Positions 1 through 9,450 are shown, counted from the first letter of the stretch. The stretch is 64,000 nt of DNA from CAZHHH01 sp052400685 (GCA_052400685.1 JBQTGJ010000003.1); one strand, 5' to 3'. Notes: generated by a model from the letters alone, not told the origin. A program made the numbers and translations.

Positions 1-79
1 AACCAGTATGATGTTTTATGTTTGTATCCCATTCAAGTAATGTTGTAAAATCTGTCAAGCTAATTTAGGATATTACACG

Positions 80-599
80 CCCCTTGGGGATGATGGTTCG
101 CCCCTTGGGGATGATGGTTCTCCCCTTGGGGATGATGACTCTCCCCTTGGGGATGATGACTCTCCCCTTGGGGATGATGGCTCTCCCCTTGGGGATGATG
201 GCTCTCCCCTTGGGGATAATGGTTCTCCCCNNNNNNNNNNNNNNNNNNNNNNNNNNNNNNNNNNNNNNNNNNNNNNNNNNNNNNNNNNNNNNNNNNNNNN
301 NNNNNNNNNNNNNNNNNNNNNNNNNNNNCCTTGGGGATGATGGCTCTCCCCTTGGGGATGATGGTTCTCCCCTTGGGGATGATGGTTCTCCCCTTGGGAA
401 TGATGGTTCTCCCCTTGGGGATGATGATTCTCCCCTTGGGGATGATGGCTCTCCCCTTGGGGATGATGGTTCTCCCCTTGGGGATGATGGTTCTCCCCTT
501 GGGAATGATGGCTCTCCCCTTGGGAATGATGGCTCTCCCCTTGGGAATGATGGTTCTCCCCTTGGGAATAATGGTTCTCCCCTTGGGGATGTGGCGAAT
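80..599. repeat. 21-bp tandem repeat array (minisatellite)
   Basis: A 21-bp unit starting with the palindrome CCCCTTGGGG followed by ATGATGGYTCT repeats head to tail, with seven full units before the assembly gap and thirteen after it. The core is nearly invariant (some later units read CCCCTTGGGA), while the 11-base tail varies at a few positions. Because 21 is a multiple of three, every frame stays open and gives a 7-residue repeat, so open frames here are not evidence of a gene. No start context or conserved flanking protein is seen. It lies just downstream of the last gene of the glycan locus. Confidence 0.95.
231..328. other. Assembly gap (98 N)
   Basis: A run of 98 undetermined bases lies inside the tandem array. 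The unit phase before the gap (unit start 227) and after it (unit start 327) differs by 100 bases, which is not a multiple of 21, so the gap length is probably a placeholder and the true copy number is unknown. Confidence 0.98.
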
Positions 600-628
600 T
601 CCTGAAAATGGGTGTCTCTGAAGTTGAT

Positions 629-2572
629 TTATTTTTGTGGAATCCAGGTTTTCATTTTTGTGACGCCACGGTTGTTCCAGGAATAATAAGGGATGGCGGT
701 ATAAGTTATGGTGCCATCCGATAGCTGTAGGGTTTCAATGCCGTCAAGTAATAGGGCCTCGAAACGATTTGTCAGTTTCATCCCGGGTGAATAGATCAAC
801 TGATCAATGGCAGGATTGTCAACGCCTTCGAAGCAATAGACAATGGGACCTCTTTCAATGGCTGTTTTGCCCTTATCGTCTTTTACCTTTGAGTTGGCAA
901 GCACGTTTCTTATTTCCATGGGCAGTGTGTAAGTAACTACATCGCCTTGCTTCCACTTACGGGTTAGCACGGCATATCCGTCAGCCCGGGAAAAATCGGC
1001 TTCGTTACCGTTAATTTTGATGTTTATATGCGTCGAGGCTGGTGAAGAAAAGGTATATAAATCGCTTGGTACCGGCTGTTCTTCGGCCCATCCTGGAATA
1101 CGCAGCTTAAGGGTAAATAATGCCGGTTTATCAGGGTTTACTGCTAGAGTTATATTTCCTTCCCATGGATAGTTGGTGTGCTGGCTAACCGCAACAGTTC
1201 TGTTTTTAATTTTGATGACCGTATTGCTTGCAACAAACAGGTTAACAAATAACTGGTCGTTATTGTGGGCGTAGATGTAACCCGGTACTGAAGGCATGAA
1301 GCGACACAGGTTGGTTGGACAACATGAGCAATCGAACCATGGCTGGCGTGTGAGCGCTCCCTGGTTAAATTGATATTGTAAGTCGCATTCAAGCGGGTTG
1401 GGGTAAAAGAAGGTTTTGCCATCCATCCCGACACCTGAAATAACACCATTGTAAAGACTTCGTTCCAACACGTCGATGTATTTGGCTTCGCCATGCAACA
1501 AAAACATTCGATAATTCCAATAGACATTGGCTATTGCAGCACATGTTTCATTATATGCCGTAAGATTTGGCAATTCGTAATTATCGCCGAATGCTTCACC
1601 GTTGTGGCGTGCGACAATGCCGCCGGTAATATAAATTTTTTTGTCAACCACGTTTTTCCACAGACTGTCCACAGCACGCCGATAGGCCGAATCGTTGAAT
1701 AGAGCTGCAACATCTGTCATCCCGGCATACATATAGACGGCTCTGACGGCGTGACCAACGGCTTCTTTTTGCTCAACCACCGGCTGGTGATCCTGATTGT
1801 AGGCACCCCATAGCTGTCGTTTGGTACTATCGCCCCGTTGGTCCAGAAAATGCTTGGCCAGGTTGAGGTAGGACTTATTTTGGGTGATTAGATAGAGTTT
1901 TATGAGACCTGTTTCAACAATTTGATGACCCGGCACCTCCGGATTTTTATCCGGCGAATCACCGAAAACGCTCACCAGCAGGTCGGCATTTTTTGTGGCA
2001 ATATTTAGGAAGTTGGATTTGCCGGTAGCCCGATAGTGGGCTGCTGCCGCTTCAAAAAGGTGACCGCTGTTATAGAGTTCGTGACTCGAAGCCAATCCTT
2101 CCCAACGCTGTCCGGGAGGACACCACGATGCGGGCGATTGGGTTGGATCGATGGTTTTCCATGTTGTTAAATAACCATCCTCCTCCTGTCCAATGGCTAT
2201 GATTGCAATAATGGAATCTAAATAGGCATCCAGTTCCTTATCATAATGAGTTGTAAGAGAGTATGACGCCCCTTCTATAATTTTATAAACATCTGAGTCG
2301 TCAAATGGCATTGCACCTTTGGTAGTTCCTTTGAGTACACCGCCGGCAATAAGAAAGTTGTCCATGCGTCCCATTTCTTCGCATTTTGCAAATGAAACAG
2401 GAATTGTTACCGTTTGGTTGGTTTCGATTTTTGGTAACCAAAATTGGTCGTTCAGGTGTACTTCGTTAAAAGGAATCGGACTGATTGGGTAATCAGTCGC
2501 TATTTGTGGTTGTTCTTTTACCTGACAGGCTCCCAATATTGCAGTCGCCATAATTAAACTTATCTTTTTCAT
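629..2572 (-). CDS. GH127 beta-L-arabinofuranosidase (lipoprotein)
   Basis: A 647-residue DUF1680/GH127 enzyme expected to release terminal beta-L-arabinofuranose, for example from beta-1,2-arabinooligosaccharides. The N-terminus is a lipoprotein signal (ATAILGAC), so it should be anchored facing the periplasm or surface. The zinc-thiolate catalytic set of the family is visible: ETC at about residue 343 and CSCCPTN at about 415, close to the spacing of E338/C340/C417/C418 in the Bifidobacterium enzyme HypBA1. Length is typical. It is the last gene of the minus-strand glycan operon, 21 bases after the GH51 gene. Exact linkage specificity is inferred from the family, not shown. Confidence 0.88.
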   Translation of the reverse strand: MKKISLIMATAILGACQVKEQPQIATDYPISPIPFNEVHLNDQFWLPKIETNQTVTIPVSFAKCEEMGRMDNFLIAGGVLKGTTKGAMPFDDSDVYKIIEGASYSLTTHYDKELDAYLDSIIAIIAIGQEEDGYLTTWKTIDPTQSPASWCPPGQRWEGLASSHELYNSGHLFEAAAAHYRATGKSNFLNIATKNADLLVSVFGDSPDKNPEVPGHQIVETGLIKLYLITQNKSYLNLAKHFLDQRGDSTKRQLWGAYNQDHQPVVEQKEAVGHAVRAVYMYAGMTDVAALFNDSAYRRAVDSLWKNVVDKKIYITGGIVARHNGEAFGDNYELPNLTAYNETCAAIANVYWNYRMFLLHGEAKYIDVLERSLYNGVISGVGMDGKTFFYPNPLECDLQYQFNQGALTRQPWFDCSCCPTNLCRFMPSVPGYIYAHNNDQLFVNLFVASNTVIKIKNRTVAVSQHTNYPWEGNITLAVNPDKPALFTLKLRIPGWAEEQPVPSDLYTFSSPASTHINIKINGNEADFSRADGYAVLTRKWKQGDVVTYTLPMEIRNVLANSKVKDDKGKTAIERGPIVYCFEGVDNPAIDQLIYSPGMKLTNRFEALLLDGIETLQLSDGTITYTAIPYYSWNNRGVTKMKTWIPQK

Positions 2573-2593
2573 TTTTTTTGCTGTGCAGATGTT

Positions 2594-5194
2594 TTATTTC
2601 ATTTTTAGTCTGATAACAGTAAATGAGTAGGGTGGAAGCTCTACGTCAAAATTGTTGCTAATGGTTATCATATCATTTTTTGGACGTGCTTTTTTGTCTT
2701 CCGGCTTCCCGGTTAACAGTGTTCGGGTCGCCGTAGACGAACTGATTGGCAGGCTTTGAAGGTTTAAATTGGTTTTTATTTGTACCGGAAGGATATTAAC
2801 CAGTTTAATTATCAGATCGTTGGTCTTATTGTCGTGTACGAATGACGCTGCTATACGTTTTTTTACGGCTTCGGAGTATTCTTCCTTCAGATCAATGTGA
2901 CTGTTAATGTATGTGTTGCCTGCATTGTTTCCGAATAATTTTTGCACATAATAGCCAACAGTTGGTTTTACTTCACTATTATTGAAATAGATGAGATCGG
3001 GATTCCATTGGGTAAAGCCATCTTTAGCCAATAGAGGGGCATAGGAGGCCATCGCAACAATGTCTCCATTTCGTTCCAGCGAAGTAAGATAAATAGCTTC
3101 AGCCAGAGCAGTCTCTAAATTATTGGGCCGTCCCGGCAGGTGAGCTGCGTATTCGCCAAGGTAAACTTTTGTTTTTGAGCGGTCGTAGCTATCGTAGAAA
3201 TCCTGATTGTAGATAAACCAACCCGGCGATTGATAATAATGTTCGTCAACCATAGGAATGTTAAGCTTGTTGGCAAGTGCCCAACCTTCACGGTAGTCTG
3301 TGCCTTCAAACCAGGGACCAACGGTACCTATTACAGTAATTTCGGGGTGTTTATCTTTTAAGGCGTTATAAATCATAGTGAAACGTTCTTCAAAAATGTC
3401 GGTAATGAGATCCTCATTTCCTACGCCGATGTATTTGAGATTAAAGGGCTCGGGATGTCCTGCTTCGGCTCGTTTGTGCCCCCAATAAGTATCGGCAGAT
3501 CCATTGGCCCATTCAACCAGGTCAAGCACATCCTGAACGTAGTTGTCCATCTCACACATCGGAATACCGCCTTGTTGTCCGGCACCACCACATGAAGAGT
3601 TTTGGCACGGTACGCCTGCTGCCACAATAGGAACAGGCTCAGCATTAATATCTTCACAAAATTGAAAGTATTCAAAGTAGCCCAGACCTGCTGATTGGTG
3701 GTAGTTCCAGATGTTACGTTGCGGTTTACGCGCTTCTAATGGCCCAATGGTATTTTTCCAGTGGTATATATTCCCCAATCCGTCGCCATGGGCAACGCAT
3801 CCGCCGGGAAACCTTACGAACTGTGGTTTGATGTCGGCAATGGTTTGTGCCAGATCGGCTCTTAGTCCGTTTTTACGCCCTTTAAACGTTTTTTGGGGAA
3901 ATAATGAGATCATATCCAGTGCCAGTTCTCCCGGCGTTTGTGGAATGATCTCCAGTCGGGCATGGCTGTCAGTAGTTTTGGCTGAGAGAATTGCATTGTA
4001 TTGATGCCAGCCGGAGGTAATTTTATTGATGGTAGTTTCGGCAATGGTTTGGTTATGGCTGTCTGAAAGTCGTACGACGATATGGCTTTTTTTACCTTTT
4101 GTAACGTTGGCAAATATAGAGAAATTGTATTTCTCGCCTGCTTTGACTGCAATCCCGTTGAAACCCTCATTGACTAAGCTTCCGCCTTTGTGGTTAACGG
4201 TGAGCACCACATGATGCGGGTTATTGGGATGTAGCGGGTTAACGGTGTCAACCCTATGAGCCATATTGCCGGTAACCGACCATGCTTTAAGGCTGTTCCA
4301 TGTGGTATCACGTCCTTTTTTGTCTGAAGGGTTGTACTCAAAACCCCTGTTTTCAATTAGTTCTGCATAAATTCCACCATCGGCTGCGTAGTTAATGTCT
4401 TCAAAAAAGACACCAATGAGTTTGTCACTAATCTGTTTTGGCTTACCAGCATCGGCGGTAATGGCTATTTCAAGAGACTTCAGAGATGCAAATCTAACCG
4501 AATCATCTTTGGTTGTTTCCGACCAAAGTTTATTGCGCTGCACTGTTTTTTGATGTTCCGCAATCAGCTTTTCAACAACAGCCCGTTTTACTTTATGCAG
4601 AGTTCCCTGTTCTCGTTTCCCTGAGACAATAAAGGTTTGTCTCAGATTCTTACGTTTCTCAGTGGCGATTTGTATGGCTGGTGTGTAGTTTTTAAAATCG
4701 CTGGTTGTCGAGTTGTAGCAGATGGTGTCATTATCAACGACCGACAGCCACGTGATGTTGTATTTGTCGGTTTTGTTATTGTAAAAGACTTCGGGCATCA
4801 GGCAGTTTAGTCCTTTTGCCGCCTGGGGGTACGATTGTCTGCGCCAATGAATTAAATCATCGACAGCCGCATGTGCAAATACATCGTCGTACTGGTTCAG
4901 GCTCCATATTAAATGCCACAGTCCTTGTTTGTCGCGAAATAGAAATGGGGAAAACATTTTTTTTTCGCTACCCCAGGCGCCATAGTCACTTTTTATAAAA
5001 GCGAATTCGGGGCCAATGGTATTCCAATGTTTGCCATCGTCACTCCAGGCAAAATGCAACCCGTTGTGGTTATCATTTTTAGTGGTGGCGTATGCAAACA
5101 GATACACCGAATCGGCAGGTAGTTTTGATGCCTTTACGTTATTGCTCCAAAATATGGATAAAAGGAGTGAAATTGCGAATATTATACGATTCAT
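2594..5194 (-). CDS. GH51 alpha-L-arabinofuranosidase with GH43-like N-terminal part
   Basis: An 866-residue secreted protein (signal peptide MNRIIFAISLLLSIFWSNNV). Residues about 25-200 resemble GH43-type beta-propeller blades (SWSDDGKHW-like and FSPFLFRD motifs) but are too short for a complete five-blade domain. From about residue 240 it is a GH51 enzyme: GVFFEDINYAADGGIYAELI opening, a carbohydrate-binding-like insert at about 290-430, the acid/base glutamate in GNED near 593 and the nucleophile glutamate in LGEYAAH near 681, then the C-terminal beta-sandwich. It should remove alpha-L-arabinofuranosyl caps. Its neighbours are two beta-L-arabinofuranosidase-type genes. Whether the propeller fragment binds sugar or only packs against GH51 is unknown. 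Confidence 0.88.
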   Translation of the reverse strand: MNRIIFAISLLLSIFWSNNVKASKLPADSVYLFAYATTKNDNHNGLHFAWSDDGKHWNTIGPEFAFIKSDYGAWGSEKKMFSPFLFRDKQGLWHLIWSLNQYDDVFAHAAVDDLIHWRRQSYPQAAKGLNCLMPEVFYNNKTDKYNITWLSVVDNDTICYNSTTSDFKNYTPAIQIATEKRKNLRQTFIVSGKREQGTLHKVKRAVVEKLIAEHQKTVQRNKLWSETTKDDSVRFASLKSLEIAITADAGKPKQISDKLIGVFFEDINYAADGGIYAELIENRGFEYNPSDKKGRDTTWNSLKAWSVTGNMAHRVDTVNPLHPNNPHHVVLTVNHKGGSLVNEGFNGIAVKAGEKYNFSIFANVTKGKKSHIVVRLSDSHNQTIAETTINKITSGWHQYNAILSAKTTDSHARLEIIPQTPGELALDMISLFPQKTFKGRKNGLRADLAQTIADIKPQFVRFPGGCVAHGDGLGNIYHWKNTIGPLEARKPQRNIWNYHQSAGLGYFEYFQFCEDINAEPVPIVAAGVPCQNSSCGGAGQQGGIPMCEMDNYVQDVLDLVEWANGSADTYWGHKRAEAGHPEPFNLKYIGVGNEDLITDIFEERFTMIYNALKDKHPEITVIGTVGPWFEGTDYREGWALANKLNIPMVDEHYYQSPGWFIYNQDFYDSYDRSKTKVYLGEYAAHLPGRPNNLETALAEAIYLTSLERNGDIVAMASYAPLLAKDGFTQWNPDLIYFNNSEVKPTVGYYVQKLFGNNAGNTYINSHIDLKEEYSEAVKKRIAASFVHDNKTNDLIIKLVNILPVQIKTNLNLQSLPISSSTATRTLLTGKPEDKKARPKNDMITISNNFDVELPPYSFTVIRLKMK

Positions 5195-5242
5195 GCTGCG
5201 ATGTTTGATTGGTTACTATAATTGTGCTTGCCCGAAAGCGAC

Positions 5243-5334
5243 AGTGGCAGCAGATACGAGACTTTATCTTTGAGTTTACGGTCGTAAATGACCATTTTGA
5301 ATAACTAACAAAATGGTATTCTCCTGCTGCCACT
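5243..5334 (+). repeat. R2 repeat copy 1
   Basis: A MITE-like element between the GH51 and GH127/146 genes. It is bounded by a perfect 11-bp inverted repeat, AGTGGCAGCAG at 5243-5253 and CTGCTGCCACT at 5324-5334. Inside is the ACCATTTTG...CAAAATGGT hairpin shared with other R2 copies. The preceding bases (5224-5240, GTGCTTGCCCGAAAG) also match the left flank of other copies. Confidence 0.75.
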
Positions 5335-5343
5335 ATTCATATA

Positions 5344-7731
5344 TTATTTCATAAGCCTCACTTCAAAAATGCCACCGGCGATGGACCCTGGATGGGCTTC
5401 AAATTTCACCCTTAGTTTACCACTCGATTGGTTAATCATGTCTTGAGGGATCGTGTAATCAACTGTAAAGAAGTTGTCACCTTTGGAGCCATCCAGTTTT
5501 ACTGCTGCAATTTTATACTCGTTGATGCTGATTGTGAATTCCCGATTGTTGTCGGCACCGTAATACATTACCCGCAATTTCGTGGCTTCTTTATTTTTGT
5601 CGGTCAGCAGATAGCTAAACCAACCTGATGCATCGCGCCAGTGTTTGCCCAGATGAACGCCTGAGTTGGATTGATTGCTTTCAATAAAGTGGTCGGACTC
5701 GGGCTGTTGTTCGCCAGGGAATACCAGATCGACGGTGGATTGTTCCAGAGCTTGTTTTTTTGCTTCAATAAGTGCTATTTCAGCTTCTTTCATCTTTAGC
5801 TCTTCGGGTTTTATAACCTGAAAGTAAATCATGTATCTTGATTCATGTATCCTAAAGAATGGCATCAGCTCCAACCCGGCATACTTCTCAGGGTATATGC
5901 TATCGAGCCTGAAAGTCAATGCATGGCCTGGAATTGGTTTTGCCAGAGCGGGAAGTTGCTCGTCGGAGGCTACAATCACCGGCATTTTGTCAAGCGGGTA
6001 TTTTTGTCCTGCCGCGATGTGCCCGCCGCGACTGTCGTCGGCATAGAGGCCGTCCATGTGCAACGTGTCAGTTTTAGCCGCCAATACAATGGGACCATGT
6101 TTAAAGGAGAAGTAGTTTTCGCCATCGGGCAATTGCTCAACAGTGGTTTGCATGGGCAGTTGCAGTTCTACTTTATCACCTTTTTTCCAGGTACGTCTGA
6201 GTGATACATATTGTCCTGGGCTGGCGTTTATGGTCTGCATTTTTCCGTTTACCTTTATTTTGAGCGTTCCCGGTTTCATCCATTGGGGGTAGCGTATCAA
6301 AAGAGCAAAAGAGCTTTTTTTAGCAGGATTGATCGTCAATGTCGTTTCTTCTGCATCCGGGAAATTTGTTTCCTGCGTCACTTGGATTTTTTTTTCGTTC
6401 CAGTTTAGCACCGAAGGGATAAATAAGTTGACATAAATATCATTACCGGAGTGGGCATAAATCATTTCGCCGTATTTGGTATGGTTTTCGAGGCCGGATC
6501 CCACACAGCACCAAAAGCTGGTCTGGGGTTGTGAATAAACGCGGTAGTGACCAGGGCGCATGGGTGTGAAATAAACAAAGCCTCCATGCTCAGGTTCTTC
6601 GGTTGAAAGAATGTGGTTGTACAAAGCCCGCTCATAATAGTCGGTATATTTTACCTGAGGATCTGACAGGAAAAGATGTTTTGTCAGTTTCAGCATGTTG
6701 TAGGTGTTACAGGTCTCCGGACCCTGTTCGCTGGATATCATTTCGGAGTAATCATCTACAGGGTGAAAATGCTCGCGTACGCTGTTACCACCTATTGAAA
6801 CAGAACGTTTGTCAATAACATCTTCCCAAAAAAAACGTGCGGCATTCGCCCAGGCGCTATCACCGTTTATTTCAGAAATACGTTTGTAGCCTATTACTTT
6901 AGGTATTTGTGTGTTGGCATGTAGACCGGTCAGTTTATCTTCCCCATTTATTAACGGTTCCAGTATGGTTCTGTGTGAAAATTGAATGGCGAGGTGGAGG
7001 TATTTTTTGTCGCCGGTGATAGTTGACACATCTGCAAATACTTCATTTAAACCGCCGTGTTCACTTTTAAGCATCTCTTGTATTTGTTGGTCCGAGAGGT
7101 CTTTAACTAAATTTATCATCCAGTCTGAAAGCTCGATCAACATTTGTTTTGCTATCTCACTATTCCCATATAGCCAGGCATCGCGTAGTCCGGCAAATAG
7201 TTTATGGATATTGTAGAGAGGTACCCATTTCTTGTTAAGACTAAATGATCCGGCATCTATATGGCCTTCCGAAATTTCCTGCCACATGGCTTTGCCACCC
7301 GGAATACCGCCCAGATATCCATCGCCATTGGCTATTTGAGCACGCCGCAGCTCTGAAAGCATATATTCCATACGTTCTTTCATGCGTTGGTCGCCGGTGG
7401 CTGCATACATCATTGATACGGCCGACAGATAATGACCTCCTATATGACCATCTAATCCGGTGTTTTCCCAGTTGCCATAACTTTGAGCTTTGGGGGTCAA
7501 GCCTGCCTCCCTTAAATAGGGAGACAGTAAACGGTCTGCATCGAGGGCCAGAATGTACTTCATGTCGGTCAGCATGGCTGTTTTAAAAGGACTATCGAGT
7601 AATCGAACTTGCGAAAGCGCAAATGTTTCGACATCTTTTGTTTGTCCATTTATTGACCTTAGCGGACTAATAATGATAATAAGTACTACCAGATTTTTTA
7701 GCGCTGTTTGGTTTACAAAAGGAAATCTCAT
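5344..7731 (-). CDS. GH127/GH146-type beta-L-arabinofuranosidase
   Basis: A 795-residue protein of the DUF1680 superfamily, distinct from the shorter GH127 in the same locus and closer to the GH146 style (EQGPETCNTYNMLKLT and FWCCVGSGLENH motifs). The glutamate and cysteines near residues 338-340 and 409-410 are the expected zinc-coordinating catalytic set. Residues about 20-530 form the (alpha/alpha)6 barrel plus beta-sandwich; the last 130 residues are an extra beta domain of the kind often called DUF6805. An N-terminal hydrophobic segment ending at SINGQ serves for export. It sits 22 bases after the GH27 gene, so the two are probably co-transcribed. GH127 versus GH146 needs a phylogeny. 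Confidence 0.85.
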   Translation of the reverse strand: MRFPFVNQTALKNLVVLIIIISPLRSINGQTKDVETFALSQVRLLDSPFKTAMLTDMKYILALDADRLLSPYLREAGLTPKAQSYGNWENTGLDGHIGGHYLSAVSMMYAATGDQRMKERMEYMLSELRRAQIANGDGYLGGIPGGKAMWQEISEGHIDAGSFSLNKKWVPLYNIHKLFAGLRDAWLYGNSEIAKQMLIELSDWMINLVKDLSDQQIQEMLKSEHGGLNEVFADVSTITGDKKYLHLAIQFSHRTILEPLINGEDKLTGLHANTQIPKVIGYKRISEINGDSAWANAARFFWEDVIDKRSVSIGGNSVREHFHPVDDYSEMISSEQGPETCNTYNMLKLTKHLFLSDPQVKYTDYYERALYNHILSTEEPEHGGFVYFTPMRPGHYRVYSQPQTSFWCCVGSGLENHTKYGEMIYAHSGNDIYVNLFIPSVLNWNEKKIQVTQETNFPDAEETTLTINPAKKSSFALLIRYPQWMKPGTLKIKVNGKMQTINASPGQYVSLRRTWKKGDKVELQLPMQTTVEQLPDGENYFSFKHGPIVLAAKTDTLHMDGLYADDSRGGHIAAGQKYPLDKMPVIVASDEQLPALAKPIPGHALTFRLDSIYPEKYAGLELMPFFRIHESRYMIYFQVIKPEELKMKEAEIALIEAKKQALEQSTVDLVFPGEQQPESDHFIESNQSNSGVHLGKHWRDASGWFSYLLTDKNKEATKLRVMYYGADNNREFTISINEYKIAAVKLDGSKGDNFFTVDYTIPQDMINQSSGKLRVKFEAHPGSIAGGIFEVRLMK

Positions 7732-7753
7732 CGGATGATTTTTTAAATTTTAT

Positions 7754-9124
7754 TTATGGCATTAGTTTGAATAACCCACAGGAATGTGCCGATAGTTTTT
7801 TGCTAAACATATCAGAATTCTGAATCTCTTTTCCCCCATTCCACATGTTTGTGACCTCACAACCAGGTTGTACTCCCAACTCCTTTAATGCAACCGAAAT
7901 TTCAATGGGTTCTTCGTTGTCGGTAATGTTAAATAGGGCCAGATAGATTTCGCCGGTGTTGTGATTTAGTGAAGTAATCGCAATTTTTCCATCTTTTTGG
8001 AAAAGTTGACGCACGTTGCTACTTTCCCGATGCATTTTTAGCACTTCTTTGTTGGTTAACAATGAAAGGGTGAAATCATCGTTGCTGGGAAGGTCGCCAC
8101 CAAAGAATAGAGGTGATTTAAAAATGGTAAATAGCGTCATTAACGAGTACTGTTCATCTTGAGTGAATCGGGTCATACGGTCATTGCCACGTTCGCCTCT
8201 GATAGATAGTCGTCCCAGAGGAATCATGTCACAGTCGGGCCATGTGCCTGGTGCAATATATGGATACCATTTTTGGCAAACATCCATAAGATGTGTAATG
8301 TGGTGCCAGGTATCCCACACGTCGTCAACCATTCGCCACATGTTTGCATGGTTGCTAATATGTTTGGCCGCGTCAATGGGTGTTTCGCCTGGAGAGGTGC
8401 TGAGAACGATGGGGCGTCCACTTTGATCAATGGCCTTACGGATTAATTCTATCTCAGCCTGATGATAGGGGCGCGATAAGTCATCCACCTTAATGAAATC
8501 GACGCCCCAATCGGCATACATGTCAATGATTGAGTTGTAGTATTCCTGAGCTCCCGGTTGGTCAGCAACAATGGTGTAGTTGTCACGCAGCCATGGGCAT
8601 TGTTGTTCGGTGGAATATATCATGTCGGCGGTAATGCCGTTGGTGCCCTTTATGGGTAATTTGTTTTCAACTGCAACTTTGGGTATCCCGCGCATAATGT
8701 GAATACCGAATTTTAATCCTTTACTGTGTATATATTTTGCCAGTTCTGTGAAACCTTTGCCATCTTTGGCCGAAGGAAATCGGTTGACGGCAGGTTGGTA
8801 CCGGCCATAATCATCCAGCACATAGCGTGGATCAGTTTGGTTGTAGCCACCAGCTTTATCGTTTTCAACGAACCAACGGATGTCCACAACTATATATTGC
8901 CATCCATAATCTTTCAGGTATTTAGCCATGTAATCAGCATTGGCTTTCACTTCGTGTTCTTCTACCGTAGGGCCGTAGCAATCCCAGCTGTTCCAACCCA
9001 TGGGAGGTGTCGTTGCCCAGGTCTTAAACTCGCCCACTTTAAAAGGTGCCGGATGCTTTTGATTTTGGCAGGAAAATAGAGGGATTACGAGAAGCAATGA
9101 CAAAAGATAATTAATCGTTTTCAT
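7754..9124 (-). CDS. GH27 alpha-galactosidase-type lipoprotein
   Basis: A 456-residue GH27 enzyme. The ATG at 9124 is preferred over an upstream one because it opens directly into a lipoprotein signal (MKTINYLLSLLLVIPLFSC). The barrel begins with TPPMGWNSWDCYG. The nucleophile aspartate is in DFIKVDD near residue 211 and the acid/base aspartate in RMVDDVWDTW near 267. A C-terminal beta-sandwich completes the usual length. Family members remove alpha-D-galactose or, in some cases, beta-L-arabinopyranose, and the sequence alone does not settle which. In this locus alpha-galactose on serine of extensin is an attractive substrate (inference). Two R1 repeats lie upstream of its start. Confidence 0.85.
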   Translation of the reverse strand: MKTINYLLSLLLVIPLFSCQNQKHPAPFKVGEFKTWATTPPMGWNSWDCYGPTVEEHEVKANADYMAKYLKDYGWQYIVVDIRWFVENDKAGGYNQTDPRYVLDDYGRYQPAVNRFPSAKDGKGFTELAKYIHSKGLKFGIHIMRGIPKVAVENKLPIKGTNGITADMIYSTEQQCPWLRDNYTIVADQPGAQEYYNSIIDMYADWGVDFIKVDDLSRPYHQAEIELIRKAIDQSGRPIVLSTSPGETPIDAAKHISNHANMWRMVDDVWDTWHHITHLMDVCQKWYPYIAPGTWPDCDMIPLGRLSIRGERGNDRMTRFTQDEQYSLMTLFTIFKSPLFFGGDLPSNDDFTLSLLTNKEVLKMHRESSNVRQLFQKDGKIAITSLNHNTGEIYLALFNITDNEEPIEISVALKELGVQPGCEVTNMWNGGKEIQNSDMFSKKLSAHSCGLFKLMP

Positions 9125-9150
9125 TCGTTTGGAATTTGATTTGTAATGAT

Positions 9151-9216
9151 TATATGAAACGAGCATGAGAGTACTCTCTCACACAGGTGAATGATTATTC
9201 CGGCGAGTTTCATATG
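9151..9216 (+). repeat. R1 structured repeat, copy 1
   Basis: First of two tandem R1 elements. It starts TATATGAAACGAGC and ends GCGAGTTTCATATG, so the ends pair over about ten bases. Inside are a hairpin centred on GAGAGTACTCTC, a constant CACAGG stretch and a second hairpin GAAT-gatt-ATTC. Orientation is defined by CATATGAAACGAG at the left. Confidence 0.85.
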
Positions 9217-9239
9217 ACAACTGAGAAACAAATTATAAT

Positions 9240-9307
9240 CATATGAAACGAGCCATGAGAGTGATCTCTCACACAGGTGAATGATTAATTTCGGCGAGTT
9301 CCATATG
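9240..9307 (+). repeat. R1 structured repeat, copy 2
   Basis: Second tandem R1 element, 89 bases downstream of the first. It runs from CATATGAAACGAGCC to GCGAGTTCCATATG with the hairpin GAGAG-tgat-CTCTC. The AACAAATTATAAT linker repeats after it, and a third left end (CATATGAAA) begins at 9331 but is not followed by the rest of the element. Confidence 0.85.
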
Positions 9308-9442
9308 GCAACTGAAAAACAAATTATAATCATATGAAATTTGTTGGAAAGAGTCGGTTAGCGTCACTGAATTTTATTTTCTTCATTCATGGATAGTATT
9401 ATCAGTATTTGTTACGTCTGTTTGCTTTTGTAAAATTTAGTT

Positions 9443-9450
9443 TAAAGGTA
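9443..9450 (-). promoter_or_regulatory. Possible -7 box for the glycoside hydrolase genes
   Basis: On the minus strand this reads TACCTTTA, one base off the Bacteroidetes -7 consensus TAnnTTTG. If used, transcription toward GH27 would carry both R1 repeats in a leader of about 320 bases. No clear -33 element was found, so this is weak. Confidence 0.25.

Noticed and set aside
80..599. Tandem array as a CRISPR locus
   Set aside because: The units are contiguous 21-mers with no unique spacers, and there are no cas genes.
84..621. Open reading frames of 173 and 96 codons in the tandem array
   Set aside because: They are produced by a 21-bp repeat that keeps all frames open, one spans the N gap, and no start signal or conserved domain is present.
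9121..9333. Open frames over the R1 arrays (also at 61024-61290) sharing a IIIHLCER-type peptide
   Set aside because: The shared peptide follows from the DNA repeat itself, and the RNA-level pairing explains the conservation better than a coding role.
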